64,000 bases of DNA. Source: Armigeres subalbatus (Eukaryota > Arthropoda > Insecta > Diptera > Culicidae). A program made the translations under genes and the position numbers. This document shows, piece by piece, positions 20,791 to 31,738 of this stretch; the stretch's first letter is position 1, and each line of letters starts with the position of its first letter. The stretch is taken from NCBI RefSeq assembly GCF_024139115.2, contig NC_085139.1, positions 18,580,821 to 18,644,820 on the forward strand, given 5' to 3'. The notes beneath the pieces were generated by a model that did not search any database, was not told the DNA's origin, and saw nothing but the letters and a program-made list of their open reading frames with translations.

Positions 20791-21735
20791 GAGAAGTCTT
20801 TTATGTGCAGCACAGGCCACTCCGGCCTTAGTCTGATGATAAATAAATAAAAAAGTCATCTAGCCAAATTTCATTAAGCTGAATTAAACGTTTGACCGAA
20901 ACAGTATTAGGTCGAAAATGGTTTGACCGAAGCAACGGCGGGAAGCAACAAACAGCCGAAAGGCTGTTCCAATGTTTCGTCCGAGGTGGGACGACCCTAC
21001 GTTGTGTGATTTTTTATGGTCTCCAGACAGCAATGAAGAAAAACTACTGCTTAATCGAACTACACTTGATTTATTGCCTCCGAAAGGCAGCGTGCCTGCT
21101 CGGAGGTTATTATTGCGAACACTGTTTGCCCTAACAGTTTATTTGGCTCGAAATGTCATTTGGACGAAATGGTAGTTTGACCGACCAGATCATTTGGCAG
21201 AAAATGCCGTTTTGTAGAAATGGTCGTTTGGCAGAGAGTCAAAACCAACATTTCAGCCAAACGGCATTTTTGGTTCAAATGACCAAATTGCCAAAATTGG
21301 GTTAGTCCTCCCTAGAAAAAAATTAGCAAGGATTTGAAAAGTTAGTTAGCAGTGATATCAATTTTCAACACATAGCATAATTAATTACTGAACAAGTTTG
21401 ACGACAAAAACGTTATCTTCCATATTTAGCCTATCATAATGAAATGAGTGGAAGACAAATGAGCTTTTTTTTATTTCTGAGAAAGATTCCTGTGTGGCAG
21501 TGAAATTGCACTTGTTGTTAATTATGAAAAGGCAATATCTAATTTATTTGAAAGCATCAAAGTAAGCAATATAAACAGCAACGTAGAGCCACCAAAATCT
21601 CAATCAAAGCAAACGTGATAAATGCCAGCAGTCAAAGACATATGGTGGTCAACCATCACGGACTAGAGTGACAGTTTTCCAGCAGACTTCTGCTTGACTC
21701 GCAGCATGATAGTTTCAACTGATCCCATTAGCATC
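20791..21735. repeat. Degenerate TTGGCCGAAA-type repeats and unassigned DNA
   Basis: From 20860 to 21300 diverged units such as GTTTGACCGAA, ATTTGGCAGAAA and GCCAAACGGCATTT occur in both orientations, an old relative of the minisatellite at 48.6-49.5 kb. From 21300 to 21735 I see nothing recognisable. Confidence 0.45.
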
Positions 21736-22500
21736 CTAGAAAAATTCTCATTGCAATCTCTAAAGAATTCCTATCAGAATCATCGAAGTATTCCAATCGG
21801 AATCCAGAAGAATTCACATTAAATCCTTTCGGTATCGTTAAGGGATACCGTTGGAAATCTGTGGGGGATACTCTTCATAATACATGAAGGATTTTCTTCA
21901 AAATCTTTCGTTAATTTGCTTCGGATTTCCTCCGGAGTCGTTCGAAGATTTGTTTCGAAAACTTTGGGAGATTTGCTTCGGAATTCATTGACTATTTGTT
22001 TCAGAATACTTCGAAGATTTGCTTCAGAATCCCTTGAATATTTATTTCAGAGTCTCTCGACGTTTTGCTTCGGAATCTCTGAATGATTTACGTCGAAATC
22101 CCTCGACGATCAGAATCCCTCCGACGATTTGCTTCGGAATTCTACGACAGATTGCTTCGTAATCCTTTATTTGCTTCTACATCTCTGAAACATTGCCTAC
22201 GAAATCTCTGAACATTCACGTTGGAATTCCTGGAGGATTTATGACAGATTATCTGGAACAATCTCGTTGGAACTCCTGGAACATTCCCGTCGGAATTCCT
22301 GGAATATTCTCGTCGGAATTCCTGGAGGATTCCATTCGGAATCTCTAAAAGATTTGCATTGGAATCCCTGAAGCATTTCTGTCGGATTCACTGGAACATT
22401 TCCGTTAAAATTCCTGAAATATCCTGGAAGTCGAAATTCCTAGAGGATGGAAGATATTCATAAGATTCTCATTGGAATCCCTGGAACATTCCTGCCGGAA
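21736..22500. repeat. Degenerate minisatellite (TCGGAATCCCTGGAAGATTTG type)
   Basis: Many diverged units of roughly 25-30 bp alternate TT(C/G)GGAATC(C/T)CT with GAAGATTTG or GAACATTCC. Unit boundaries are blurred, so the array is old. No coding potential. Confidence 0.6.
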
Positions 22501-22857
22501 TCACTGGTGTAAACATACTTCGATACTATGGACTACAGCAGAAAGGATATACTTGAGAATAAAGTATATGGGTGAGTGTGATTGATCCGCAATTGCTTTA
22601 GGTGGTTGGACCGTATTTATCACTAAGATAGCTTAATGAGGTGGTAAAATGTTCGAGAATTTTTGAAAAGAAGCTCAATCTAGGGAAAATAGATCAAGGG
22701 CCTATAGCCCACTCATCTTTGAGAGGTTGGACCACGTCCTGTAGATGGGCAACATCGAGCACGAAACCGGTCGACAAAAAGGTAAATTAAAAAATCCTTT
22801 TTCGTTTGTAAGAACCATAAGTATTGTGTCCAGTCTCGCGTCGCCTTTTGTGTGTGG
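22501..22857. other. Unassigned non-coding DNA
   Basis: No gene or named element. The piece GGGCAACATCGAGCACGAAACC near 22745 resembles TTAGGCATCGAGCACAAAACAG at 25712, on the other side of the hAT-like element. Confidence 0.35.
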
Positions 22858-22865
22858 CCTATAGC

Positions 22866-25698
22866 CAGTGTTGCCACATTTCAATCTGTATTTCGGAAGG
22901 GGCTGTCCATAATCCACGTAGACTCTTGAGAGGGGGGGAGGGGTTTCGAAAAAGTCTACGTTAGTCTACGAAGGGGGACGGGGGGTATACCAAAAGTCCA
23001 CGTAGACCCACGCTTTGTGGGAAGTTCACTTGTTTGATTTATAATGTTTTTTTTTGCTGAACTACGGCTTAAAACTATCATGGATTTTAACTGCAGATTC
23101 TTGTATGTTGAGCAGGAAAATTCTCTATAAAAAACCTTCGATTTTCTTTATTTTACACTCGGATTTTATTGCAAATTCTACTAAAATATCTTTTGATTTT
23201 CGACAGGAACTTCTATAGAAACGACAGGCCATTTTCTGAGAATTTTCACGGGAAATTATGTCATACTTCAACGGAAAATTCTTTGGAATTTACAAAGGAA
23301 GAATTTTGGAATATCAAAGAAAAAGTCATTTGAATTTCCACAAGACATTCTTTAAAACTTGTAAGGGGAATTCTCCGAAATTTTCGCGAAAAACCTTTTA
23401 GAATTTCAACTGGAGATTTTCTAGGAAGTCCCAGGAAAACTTTGCTTAATTTCGGTAATTCTTTAGACATATAAGCGAAACTCTTCGGAATGTCCATGGA
23501 AAATTATTAGAAAATTTATGGCAATTTATTCGGGAGTTCTAATGCAAATTCTTTGGAATTATTGATGGAAAATCTTTGACATTGCTATAGAAATTGTTGA
23601 AAATTTCCACGCGAAATTATTTGAATTTCCAACCAAAAACGCTTTGAGTTTCTTCAAATAAAATATTTGCAATTTTTGTAAGAAAGCCTTTATAATTTTC
23701 ACGAAAATTTATTCTAAATTTTTGCGAGAAATTCACCAAAAATCTCAACTGAAAATTCTTCATATCGCAAATTATTCGGAAAATTCTTTGGAATGTGGAA
23801 ATTGCTCCGAATTAGAAACAAAAATTTAAAAATATCATTGGAAACCATTCTAAAATACCACGGGAAATATTTCGAAATGTTCGTTTAAACTTAAAATTAT
23901 CTCGGAAAACAAATTTAAATTTTCCTGAAGATTGAGATTATTACATAGGGGAGCTGTTCCGTTTTCCATCTAACTGAACATATATTCATCTCACCGCGAA
24001 ACAAAGATATACAGCATTAATTTTGTCGCTTCTTTTTGCTGACACGCGTGGTCACTGCTGAAAAAAAAATCACAAAAATGAGAGACAAACCGAGTTTCTT
24101 TTCATTGCTTTGTGTTTGATGGGATGGAAATAGGAGTTATGGGATGAAGTGCCGAACCGTTCCCCTATCTTGAATCTTTTGTAAAAACTAAGCCTAAATC
24201 CAAAATTTTATGAAGTTTGGTGAACGAGAACAATTTTAAATCAATTTCGAAAAACCTAATAACACCCCCAACTTGATTTTACTTTTAGCCGGCCAACCTC
24301 TGAGCTAACTACCAACCAGTCAAATTTTCAAAATCTTTTAAAATGGATTTTAAACATAACATTTCGGGTCTAAGAGTTTAAAAAAATATGTTGTATATCA
24401 GAAAAAGGTATTCTATCGAATGAATAAAAACATCAACATGTTTTTCAAAATAAAAAACCCAATTACTAATAACTGGAAAACTTTTGGATTTTAGAAGGAA
24501 ATTCTATGGATTTCAACGGATGATTATTCAACAAGATATTGCATGGAGTTTTTGAGAAAAGCATTGACATTTTTTGGGCAAGTTCTTTGGAGTATTATCG
24601 GGAAACTTTAAAGGTTATCAATCAGGAAATTCTACAAAATTTCCACGAAAAACTTACTGGAATGTTGGCTTGGAATGCTCGGAATTTCAACTCGAAATTT
24701 TCGGAAGTTCTGAAATTGTTCGTTTTTCTTCAAATTTGAACCGGCGTGGAGAATTGTAGTTCACATGCGTTACAGATTTGAGGCAATGGCGCGTATGCAA
24801 AAGCGTTGGCGGCGGTAGCGCACACCTCTATGAGGAATCGAGTTCCACAGAAATTAAATTGGCTTTGAGATTCGGATTCAGGGACTAGGCGGGACGGGGT
24901 TTGAAAATGTGAAATTTCGGTCTATGTGGTTTGTGGACAGCCCCGAAGTAAAAAATCTTTTTCATCTGTATTATGGTTAAAAAATCTGTATGTGAAATCT
25001 GTATGATACAATTTGACAAAAACACAAAAATATCCCTGAACTTGTATGTGTTTATTTTCTATATTCATAACCTTATTCATATTTCTATCAATTTCAAACA
25101 AACGCAACAATCTTTTCTTCAATTATGTTATGGTGCTCGAAGAAAGTTCATACTTTCACATATTTATCAATTCAGTTGTACGAAGAAACAACCTCTTCAA
25201 CGTTTGACGTAATTGATTTTCAAACAAATTGGTTTTAAATATCGTTTTTGAAAAAAAAATTCAAACGGCTCGGTGATTCATATCTTGGGTTTAGGATTGT
25301 TATGCTATGGAATGAGCTCTGTAGCTGCTGATGAATAAGGTATAAATGAAAAACCAATGCATAAATTTGCTTAGAAAATGTAGGATTGCGATTCCGGGGA
25401 TGGCGAGTTCGATACTCCAAGTGCAATCCAAGGTCCGCAACGTGTAGGCCTATGGATATTAGGATTGAATACATTAGGGAATTCTGCCTTTTTTGTCATG
25501 GGATGTTCTATGAGACATTTTCCACTTGAAATGTAGAGCATTTTTTTTGTCAGAAGTGAATTTTGTGCTGTAATGTTCCAAATCTGTAAAATCTGTTGTT
25601 TTCTGAAAAATCTGTAATCTGTATTTACAGATTCTTGGTCAAAAAAAGACTCAAAAATCTGCATCATTACAGAAAAATCTGTATATGTGGCAACACTG
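22866..25698. mobile_element. hAT-like composite element, 2.8 kb
   Basis: The termini are CAGTGTTGCCACAT at the left and ATGTGGCAACACTG at the right. The flanks carry an 8-bp duplication with one mismatch, CCTATAGC (22858-22865) and CCTATAAC (25699-25706), which fits the hAT superfamily. Inside, GGGGCTGTCCATAATCCACG (22899) and an inverted partner ending GTGGACAGCCCC (about 24943) bound a second, nested repeat that holds the degenerate array (23090-24830). No transposase is recognisable. Confidence 0.65.
23090..24830. repeat. Degenerate GGAAATTCTTTGGAATTTC repeats, right block
   Basis: The array consists of the same diverged units as 19330-19885 and ends in GGCGTGGAGA, then GGCGGCGGTAGCGCACACCT. 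It is interrupted at 23940-24480 by AT-rich non-repeat DNA. It lies inside the nested part of the hAT-like element. Confidence 0.55.
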
Positions 25699-25706
25699 CC
25701 TATAAC

Positions 25707-26285
25707 CCTTTTAGGCATCGAGCACAAAACAGATAAACATCATAGAACAAAGAGCAAAAGTCAAACTGAACTCTTTGTATGTAAACAATCGACGAACGGG
25801 CCTCCCGTATAAAGGGTATATTCGTTAAAAATGGCACACCGAAAATCTCCTACACGGAACCGCGAAACAACTCACTTTATGGTTCCTTTCACTCAAATCC
25901 GCCCTTGCGTGGAAGAAGCCAAAAATAAGTATAATGCGAAAAAATCCGGTGAGTACTTTGCCTTTACTCCCGTGTTGAATTTTCACCCACTATGAAGTTT
26001 CACCAACTCAAATTTATGTTATTTTCACTCACCCGAGACTATGGTGAAAACAACTCAAATTTGGCTTCTTCCACGGAACAGCACACGTTGGGTCGATGCA
26101 GCTCTCTTTGTTTATAATAACATTCATGAGAGGGAGTGAGAAAACTACTTACTTTTAAGCTAAAATTTTGAACTTCGTACTCAAAGCTGAGTTCTTTAAA
26201 CATTTTTTTTAGGTTCTTTATTTTTTCTGTGTATAACTTTTAAACCGTATGAGGAAGAAACCTAAACATTTGAGCAAATCTTATT
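25707..26285. other. Non-coding stretch with one short inverted repeat
   Basis: GTGGAAGAAGCCAAA (25910-25924) and TTTGGCTTCTTCCAC (26067-26081) are inverted copies about 140 bp apart, possibly ends of a small MITE. Otherwise nothing recognisable. Confidence 0.4.
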
Positions 26286-26289
26286 CATA

Positions 26290-27080
26290 GTGTATTGTTT
26301 ACATCTGCAGTTATTCATACAGTGGTTCCAATCATATCGTCGGAACAAGAAATTGCCAGTGAAAAATTTGTGTGCACCTACAATCAAAATCCGGAGGCGT
26401 CCCACCGATCGTAGCAAAACGCTTAGGATTGTAAATTCAACTGTATCTCGTGTAACAAGAATCTTCAAGGTCCAATGGATAACAAAATGACCTGGAGTGG
26501 TAGAATAACCCAATAAGTTTCCAAACGAAATGTTGCTATCAAGTCCAAGGTGTCGGTTGGTTTCGTGCACAACACCATGAAACGTGCTGGGCTACATGTT
26601 TACAAAATGCAAAAAGCCCCAAACCGAAATGAAAAGCATAACACCACTGCAAAAACCCGCGCCCGGAAACTTTACACGAAGTTGTTCGCCAAATCCTTTT
26701 GCATCGTGATGAATGATGAAAACTACGTCAAGGCTGACTTCCGTCAACTCCCTGGGCATGAATATTTCGTTGTCAAGTCTAAGTGGATGACCGTTTCGTT
26801 GTCAAGTCTAAGAGGATGACCGAACAAAAAAGTTATTAAAATTTGCTAAAAAGCCAGGCGATTTGCGGATGTGGTGAAGTAAGCGCTTCCTTCATTACTT
26901 TCCGAGCATTCAACAGTACGATTTACACCGAATAGTGTCTCAAGAAGCGTATTTTGCTATTCATAATAAAATACAAAGTATCAACACTGTTTTGGCTTGA
27001 TCTGTAGTCTTGCAACTACGCTCGTAACGTATTGCAGTGGTACCGAGCTAACGGAGCTAAATTTGTGCCAAAAGATATGA
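26290..27080 (+). pseudogene. DD37E-type mariner transposase pseudogene
   Basis: Helix-turn-helix-like remains (RRRPTDRSKTLRIVNSTVSR) precede a core segment reading FCIVMNDENYVKADFRQLPG (about 26697-26755), which corresponds to the first catalytic Asp motif. Further frames carry the second Asp motif (TLFWLDL near 26982) and WYRANGAKFVPKDMN (27030-27070), followed by an abrupt end. The third catalytic residue is missing, and there are several stops and frame changes. The spacing style fits the mosquito ITmD37E group. No inverted termini were found. Confidence 0.65.
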
Positions 27081-27081
27081 A

Positions 27082-27336
27082 CTGCCATAAGATGGGGCAA
27101 ACCCATTTGAAGCAAAACATATTTTAAAACAAAAAACCCCAAGTCAATTCAGAGCGCACACTGAGATACACGGGTTATTCCAGTTCAGTCATATTCTCCT
27201 ATTTATGTCTTGGCAAACTTAAGAGTTACGTATTTAATATCTGAGGCTTTACTGGCTATCACTGAAAATATGCAGATGAGGTAAGAATATACGTCAAGAT
27301 ACGAATAAACAGTCAAATTGGATTTAAATGGGATAG
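27082..27336 (+). repeat. Dispersed repeat D, copy 1
   Basis: From CATAAGATGGGGCAAACCCA to GATTTAAATGGGATAG the segment is almost identical to 40530-40781. The last bases (TTTAAATGGGATAGTATGAACTCGTCTC) resemble the tail of the Penelope terminal repeats in this window. It begins exactly where the mariner pseudogene stops, so its insertion probably truncated it. Confidence 0.7.
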
Positions 27337-27698
27337 TATGAACTCGTCTCTGAATCTCAATGTTTTTCATTGAAAACAGTTTCATGCCTATTGAAACAAG
27401 TTTTTCGGGTCTTATCAAGCATGGACATGAAAGGCATACTTGAAATCTGTCGATTGAGGGGCTTACCGCAGAAATTCGTCCACTGAGACGAACGCTATTA
27501 ACGTTTAAAATCTTTCAACACAGCGTAACGCGGTCGATTTGAATATTTTGAAATGACACCCGGTATAGTAAAGAGAGACGTAAGTCCTACGTCAAAACAT
27601 TTGCGTCAGCGGCACCAATATGCGAACGTCCGAAGGTCAAACGCGTTTTCCGGTGTTCTGTTGTGTCGTGTGATCGCGTAGAAAATACCGTGAAAACG
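27337..27698. other. Unassigned stretch upstream of the zinc-finger ORF
   Basis: No gene is recognised. The frame of the downstream ORF is open back to 27663 without an ATG, so an upstream exon or a lost start is possible. Confidence 0.35.
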
Positions 27699-28202
27699 AT
27701 GGCCCAACACTTGGCGAAGCACTTAAATGCTGGACAACTAACTTTTTGTCCATTCGGATGCCGAACGAAAAAACCTTTCGTCACTGTTAACAGCATGCGC
27801 ATTCATAACATATACTTCCATCGCAATGGGAATGTACAGGCAGAATATAGTGAACAAAAGAATTCTGGAGATCATGCCGGAAGACCGTTGGATCCGAATC
27901 ACGGATCCGAAGAATGCGTTGATCCTCCCTCGGACATCGTCAACAATGAGCCAGCAGTTTTATCGGAGTCGGAAGAGTTTGATTGGGGTAGCGGGACTAT
28001 AAATATTTTTGGAACACTATTTTTGAAGCTGTTGTCACAGAAACATGTCACGCAAACAGCAATCCAAGAAGTGGTCACGTTGGGAGAAGCCGCTGCAGTG
28101 CAAAATACTTACGTGGCCAATAGTTGTGCCTTATTGGGAAACGAGATGGGAGATGAAATTGACAGAGAACTTAAAGAACGATTCGTTAGCGGTGTATCCT
28201 AA
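27699..28202 (+). CDS. Hypothetical protein with one C2H2-like zinc finger, possibly partial
   Basis: The first ATG (27699) gives MAQHLAKHLNAGQLTFCPFG. The frame is open further upstream (from 27663), so the N-terminus may be incomplete. CPFGC followed by an H-x5-H pair (RIHNIYFHR, residues about 16-45) makes a C2H2-type finger. The middle is acidic and unstructured, and the last 60 residues are probably helical. After the stop, another frame continues to 28257. The 3' flank is dispersed repeat B, also found at 15764, which hints that the ORF belongs to a transposon rather than to a host gene. I do not recognise the family. Confidence 0.45.
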   Translation: MAQHLAKHLNAGQLTFCPFGCRTKKPFVTVNSMRIHNIYFHRNGNVQAEYSEQKNSGDHAGRPLDPNHGSEECVDPPSDIVNNEPAVLSESEEFDWGSGTINIFGTLFLKLLSQKHVTQTAIQEVVTLGEAAAVQNTYVANSCALLGNEMGDEIDRELKERFVSGVS

Positions 28203-28228
28203 AAACTACGAAGCATTAATACTTCCTA

Positions 28229-28482
28229 AAGGACTAATTGGACATACGCCGGTGTAAGTCGACTTTTGAGACAAAAATTAGAATGTGAGTTAGGAGATGA
28301 CGAGTTCTGCTTTAATCAGAGCGGTTCAAAGTATCAGTCGCCCGGTTAGTTTCCTGTGTAACCCACATCTATCTACCACTAGCACTAGATTTGAACTAAT
28401 TTGTCCGTAGTTTGAATTATCGTTAAATGAATAAATTTCATCAAAAACAAGCATTTTTGGTTTTAAGGGAAAGTTATCAGGT
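28229..28482 (+). repeat. Dispersed repeat B, copy 2
   Basis: This is the partner of 15764-16036. It follows directly on the zinc-finger ORF. Confidence 0.65.
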
Positions 28483-28792
28483 AATCTTATTTTCTTTTCT
28501 TCCACTTTTATCCGATGATGGTAAAGAAGACACAAACAAAAATTTAAATAGGAGGTAGTTTGCAAAAATGATTCCTACATACATTTGAACATTTTTAGTT
28601 TGCTGAAAGGTGATGAAAGTAATAGGGGAAGGGGGGGCAATATGCCCTAGCTAAGCAAACACTGCTCTATTGTCTTATTTGTAACGCTATTTATGGGTAT
28701 TTTTACATTATGCGTCAGTTAAACAAGATAGCTAGTTGATACCATTCAAAAATTGTCAAAAATCTCAATCATATTGATAATATTCACATTTC
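28483..28792. other. Unassigned AT-rich stretch
   Basis: No gene. A GGGGAAGGGGGGGCAATATGCCC segment (28624) resembles the termini of GCAAAACGCC-type MITEs nearby. Copy 1 of repeat B has no equivalent of this roughly 300-bp piece. Confidence 0.35.
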
Positions 28793-28949
28793 AAAAAAGT
28801 GGTGATGTTCAATCAAAGGTAATTGCCTATTTCCGGGGATTAAACCACCCGACTTGGACGTTAATTTACAATGTTATGAAAACTCATATGTGAATATGTA
28901 CGTTATGCGGAAGATATCGATTTGGAAAATGTATTGGAGGTAACCACTT

Positions 28950-29024
28950 TCCCTTCGATGGGACTCGAACCCATGACCCTACAGTACACTAGACTGGTGC
29001 TTTAACCAACTAAGCTACGAAGGA
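28950..29024 (-). repeat. tRNA-like sequence (75 nt, anticodon AGT), not a real tRNA gene
   Basis: It folds as a tRNA: acceptor TCCTTCG with CGAAGGG, D arm starting GCTTAGTTGGTTAAAGC, anticodon stem with four of five pairs around CTAGTGT (anticodon AGT, nominally Thr), and a T arm ATGGG-TTCGAGT-CCCAT. Box A and box B promoter sequences are intact. It is repeated in inverted orientation next door and at 16.2 kb, and it does not match the normal tRNA-Thr of insects, so it is part of a retroposon. Confidence 0.65.
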
Positions 29025-29075
29025 CCTCCTAGGTTGCGAAGGCCGACGGAGGTCCTTCGTAGCTGAGTTGGTTAA

Positions 29076-30312
29076 CCTTCTGTCTGTGCTCAAAAAAACT
29101 TACGTTGTCTGTGCTCTGGGGTCAAATTGACCCCAAATTGAAATTGCTATAACTTTTTTAATGCTTGGCCAATTTTGGATTTTTGGGGCTGTTTCGAAAG
29201 ATAATTTAATCATCTTTCAGGTCGTTACAAAAGATTAACTATTGGTGGGCGGGTACATTGCGGGGAGGGGTTTTAGTGAACACGGGTATTAAACCAGTGA
29301 TTTTTTATGATTATTTTACTTATATCCGAAAATCCTACCCATTTTGAACTGCACCTTTTTTAAAAAGGTTATGCAGGAAGGCATGTGCTCTGGCATGAGG
29401 CGTTGATAAGTTTAGAACTCGGCCGCCAGGTGGAGGTATATTTGAATTCATTATTTTGGACTACTTAAGATATTCCGATATATAGAATTCTCCTCAGTGT
29501 AAATATTCTTATCGCACAAATTCAAAAATTGGAAGACGTACTCATTATATTGAGCACCGCTTTGTAGTGCTAGACATCCTGAACAATGTTGCCGAATACA
29601 ACTTGAGTGTAGATATGAGGGATCTCAAGCTAAAGCAATATTTCATATATGCAAGAATATTGCAAGTCCGCTAGCGCCGCCTATTTGTAAATTTCCTAAT
29701 TATTCATTTCGTCACATGACAGTCCATTCACACCAGACGAATTTCAAATTTGTGCGATAAGAATATTTACAATGAGGAAAATTCCATATATCGGAATTAC
29801 TTGAGTAGTCTAAAGTAATGAATTCAAATATACCGCCACCTAGCGACCAAGCTCTAAACTAATCAATGCCTCATATCAAAGCACACGCCTTCCTGCATAA
29901 CCTTTTTGAAAAGGTGCAGTTCAAAATGGGTAGGATTTTCAGATATAAGTAAAATAAGCATGAAAAATCACTATTTTTGTACCCTTTTTACGAAAACCCC
30001 TCCCCGCGATGTAACCGCCCACCTATAGTCAATCTTTGGTAACGACCTGAAAGATGATTAAATTATCTTTCGAAACAGCCCCAAAAATCCAAAATTGGCC
30101 AAGTATTAAAAAAGTTATAGCAATTTCAATTTGGGGTCAATTTGACCACAGAGCACAGACAACGTAAGTTTTTTGAAAAAAGTACACTGTAGCGCATATT
30201 TTCAAGATTTTTGAAGTGAATTTGCACCTAGGAGACAGATCTCGGCGAGTTTTACCAAACTACCAAAAATTAGGAGAATCGGTCATATTGACCCCAGAGC
30301 ACAGACAAAAGG
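29076..30312. mobile_element. piggyBac-like MITE, 1237 bp, TTAA target
   Basis: The element is flanked by TTAA on both sides (29072-29075 and 30313-30316). Its ends are CCTTCTGTCTGTGCTC and GAGCACAGACAAAAGG. TTAA duplication with CCTT-type ends is characteristic of piggyBac elements. The interior is a long palindrome (about 29105-29490 against 29745-30175) containing GGGGTCAA/TTGACCCC motifs. There is no transposase ORF. It sits in the D-loop of the plus-strand tRNA-like sequence, splitting it. Confidence 0.8.
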
Positions 30313-30489
30313 TTAAAGCACCAGTCTAGCGTACTGTAGGGTCATGGGTTCGAGTCCCATCGAAGGGAAAGTGGTTACCTCCAATACATTTTCCAAATCA
30401 ATATCTTCCGCATAACGTACATATTCACAAATGAGTTTTCATAACATTGTAAAAAAAAGTGGTGATATTTTGTTGCCGGAAAACTCATG

Positions 30490-30835
30490 AGGCAAAACGC
30501 CTTCCAGCTGGCGGCTCCTAGGGAACAAAGTACCACGCGTCGGTGAATCAGCATTCTAGTATGGATAGTCCGTGGAGACGCGAGTACTTTGTAGGTTATT
30601 GCCACTAGGGCGTTTTGCCTCGCCAAAATGTTAGATGTTTCTTCAAAATGTGGAAATTTTCGGTTTTTCCGACCTTCCCATGCACTATTTTGAAACTTTC
30701 TTCGCCTATCCTACATAATTTTAGATCTAGTTTTGTTACGGACATATTAATGACGGTAAATATGAGGGATACCACAAAAGGCGTTTTGCATCGGGGGGGC
30801 GTTTTGGGGCCTCTTCCCTTAATGATGCTTCCAGG
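30490..30835. mobile_element. Small MITE with GAGGCAAAACGCC termini
   Basis: GAGGCAAAACGCC (30490-30502) and GGCGTTTTGCCTC (30610-30622) are perfect inverted ends of an element of about 133 bp. Related sequence (GGCGTTTTGCATCGG, then GGGGCGTTTTGGGGCCTCTTCC) follows at 30779-30825. No ORF. Confidence 0.6.
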
Positions 30836-30839
30836 TGTT

Positions 30840-31005
30840 ATAGATAATGTTAAACGACAACTTTGACATCAAGATTCTCCTTATCATAGATTTATCCTGA
30901 TAAAGTTTGTAGTCGGAATAGGCTCTCAAAATAGTGATGGATACATTGTTAATATTTGCGAAGATACTATGATTTTTGTTCAGATTTTGTAACATAAATG
31001 TAATT
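30840..31005 (+). repeat. Dispersed repeat C, copy 2
   Basis: This is the partner of 19098-19265. Confidence 0.6.
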
Positions 31006-31372
31006 TTGATGGTTCACTATTTTTGGTTTCAACTCTTTCAAAACATGAACGCATTTAGGCTTGTGATTTCGCTTCCACGGCGTTGAAGTCACTTTGATGT
31101 TTGATGTTTTATGATTGCATGTTGCTATACGTTAAAATACTAAGTTATTAAGATAATCTAAGTTTTTACGATATCTGAATGGCCCCATGAGTATTTTTCA
31201 TTCATAAATGACCCTCCCAGGGGAAACGATAGGTAGATATTTTAAAAACTGCTCAGTAGCATATAAGCATAAAAGCATATGGAGACGCATGGTACATTTC
31301 TGCGATGATTCTTATTGTGACACTTTATGAAAATTTCATTACATCCGTTTTATTGAATGTGTAAGCATTTGT
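31006..31372. other. Unassigned AT-rich stretch
   Basis: Nothing recognisable. Confidence 0.35.
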
Positions 31373-31590
31373 CTTCTTCTTATTATTATTGGCATTGTAT
31401 CTCACACTGGAACATTTTTGCATTCGTATATCATGAGGCCAACACGATCATACTTTTATGCCCAGGGAAGTTGAGACAATTTCCAAACCGAAAATTGCCT
31501 AGACTGGAACCGGGAATCGAACCCAGCCAGTCTCCGCATGGTCTTGCTTTATAGCCGTGTATCTTACTGCTAGGGTAAGGAGGGCCCCTG
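31373..31590 (-). mobile_element. tRNA-derived SINE (Feilai-like)
   Basis: Read on the minus strand, GGGGCCCTCCTTA starts a tRNA-related head, with box B GGGTTCGATTCCCGGTT (31509-31525). The body follows, GACCATGCGG...CCCTGGGCATAAAAGTATGATC, and then GTTGGCCTCATGATATACG. The tail AATGCCAATAATAATAAGAAGAAGA is the simple-repeat 3' end typical of Feilai. Part of the body is deleted. A shorter copy lies at 2334-2470. Confidence 0.7.
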
Positions 31591-31738
31591 ATTTCTTGAG
31601 TACTATCGATATAAAGTACCTTGAATACTATCGACATATATTGGTGATCCTAAAAAACATTCCTTGAAGACTACTCAAATATTTTAATAACTCTTTATTG
31701 TAATTTTTTGGAAAGTCAATATCAGTTAAGAACCATCC

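Larger units (their letters stand above)
28807..30452. mobile_element. Palindromic tRNA-like element with 14-bp target duplication
   Basis: Left arm 28862-29024 and right arm (29050-29071 plus 30317-30450) are inverted copies. Each has a tRNA-like end joined to the tail GAAAGTGGTTACCTCCAATAC and so on. The element is flanked by AAAAAAGTGGTGAT (28793-28806 and 30453-30466), a length typical of target-primed retroposition. The right arm is split by the piggyBac-like MITE. A degenerate relative is at 16037-16240. This could be a head-to-head SINE dimer. Confidence 0.6.

Noticed and set aside
26700..26740. Loss of the first catalytic Asp in the mariner-type remnant (MND instead of MDD)
   Set aside because: The Asp directly before Glu, which is the catalytic one, is still present; the Asn replaces the neighbouring residue.
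28950..29024. A tRNA-Thr(AGT) gene
   Set aside because: It folds like a tRNA, but it is duplicated in inverted orientation beside itself, has a relative at 16.2 kb, has a mismatch in the anticodon stem and belongs to a retroposon.
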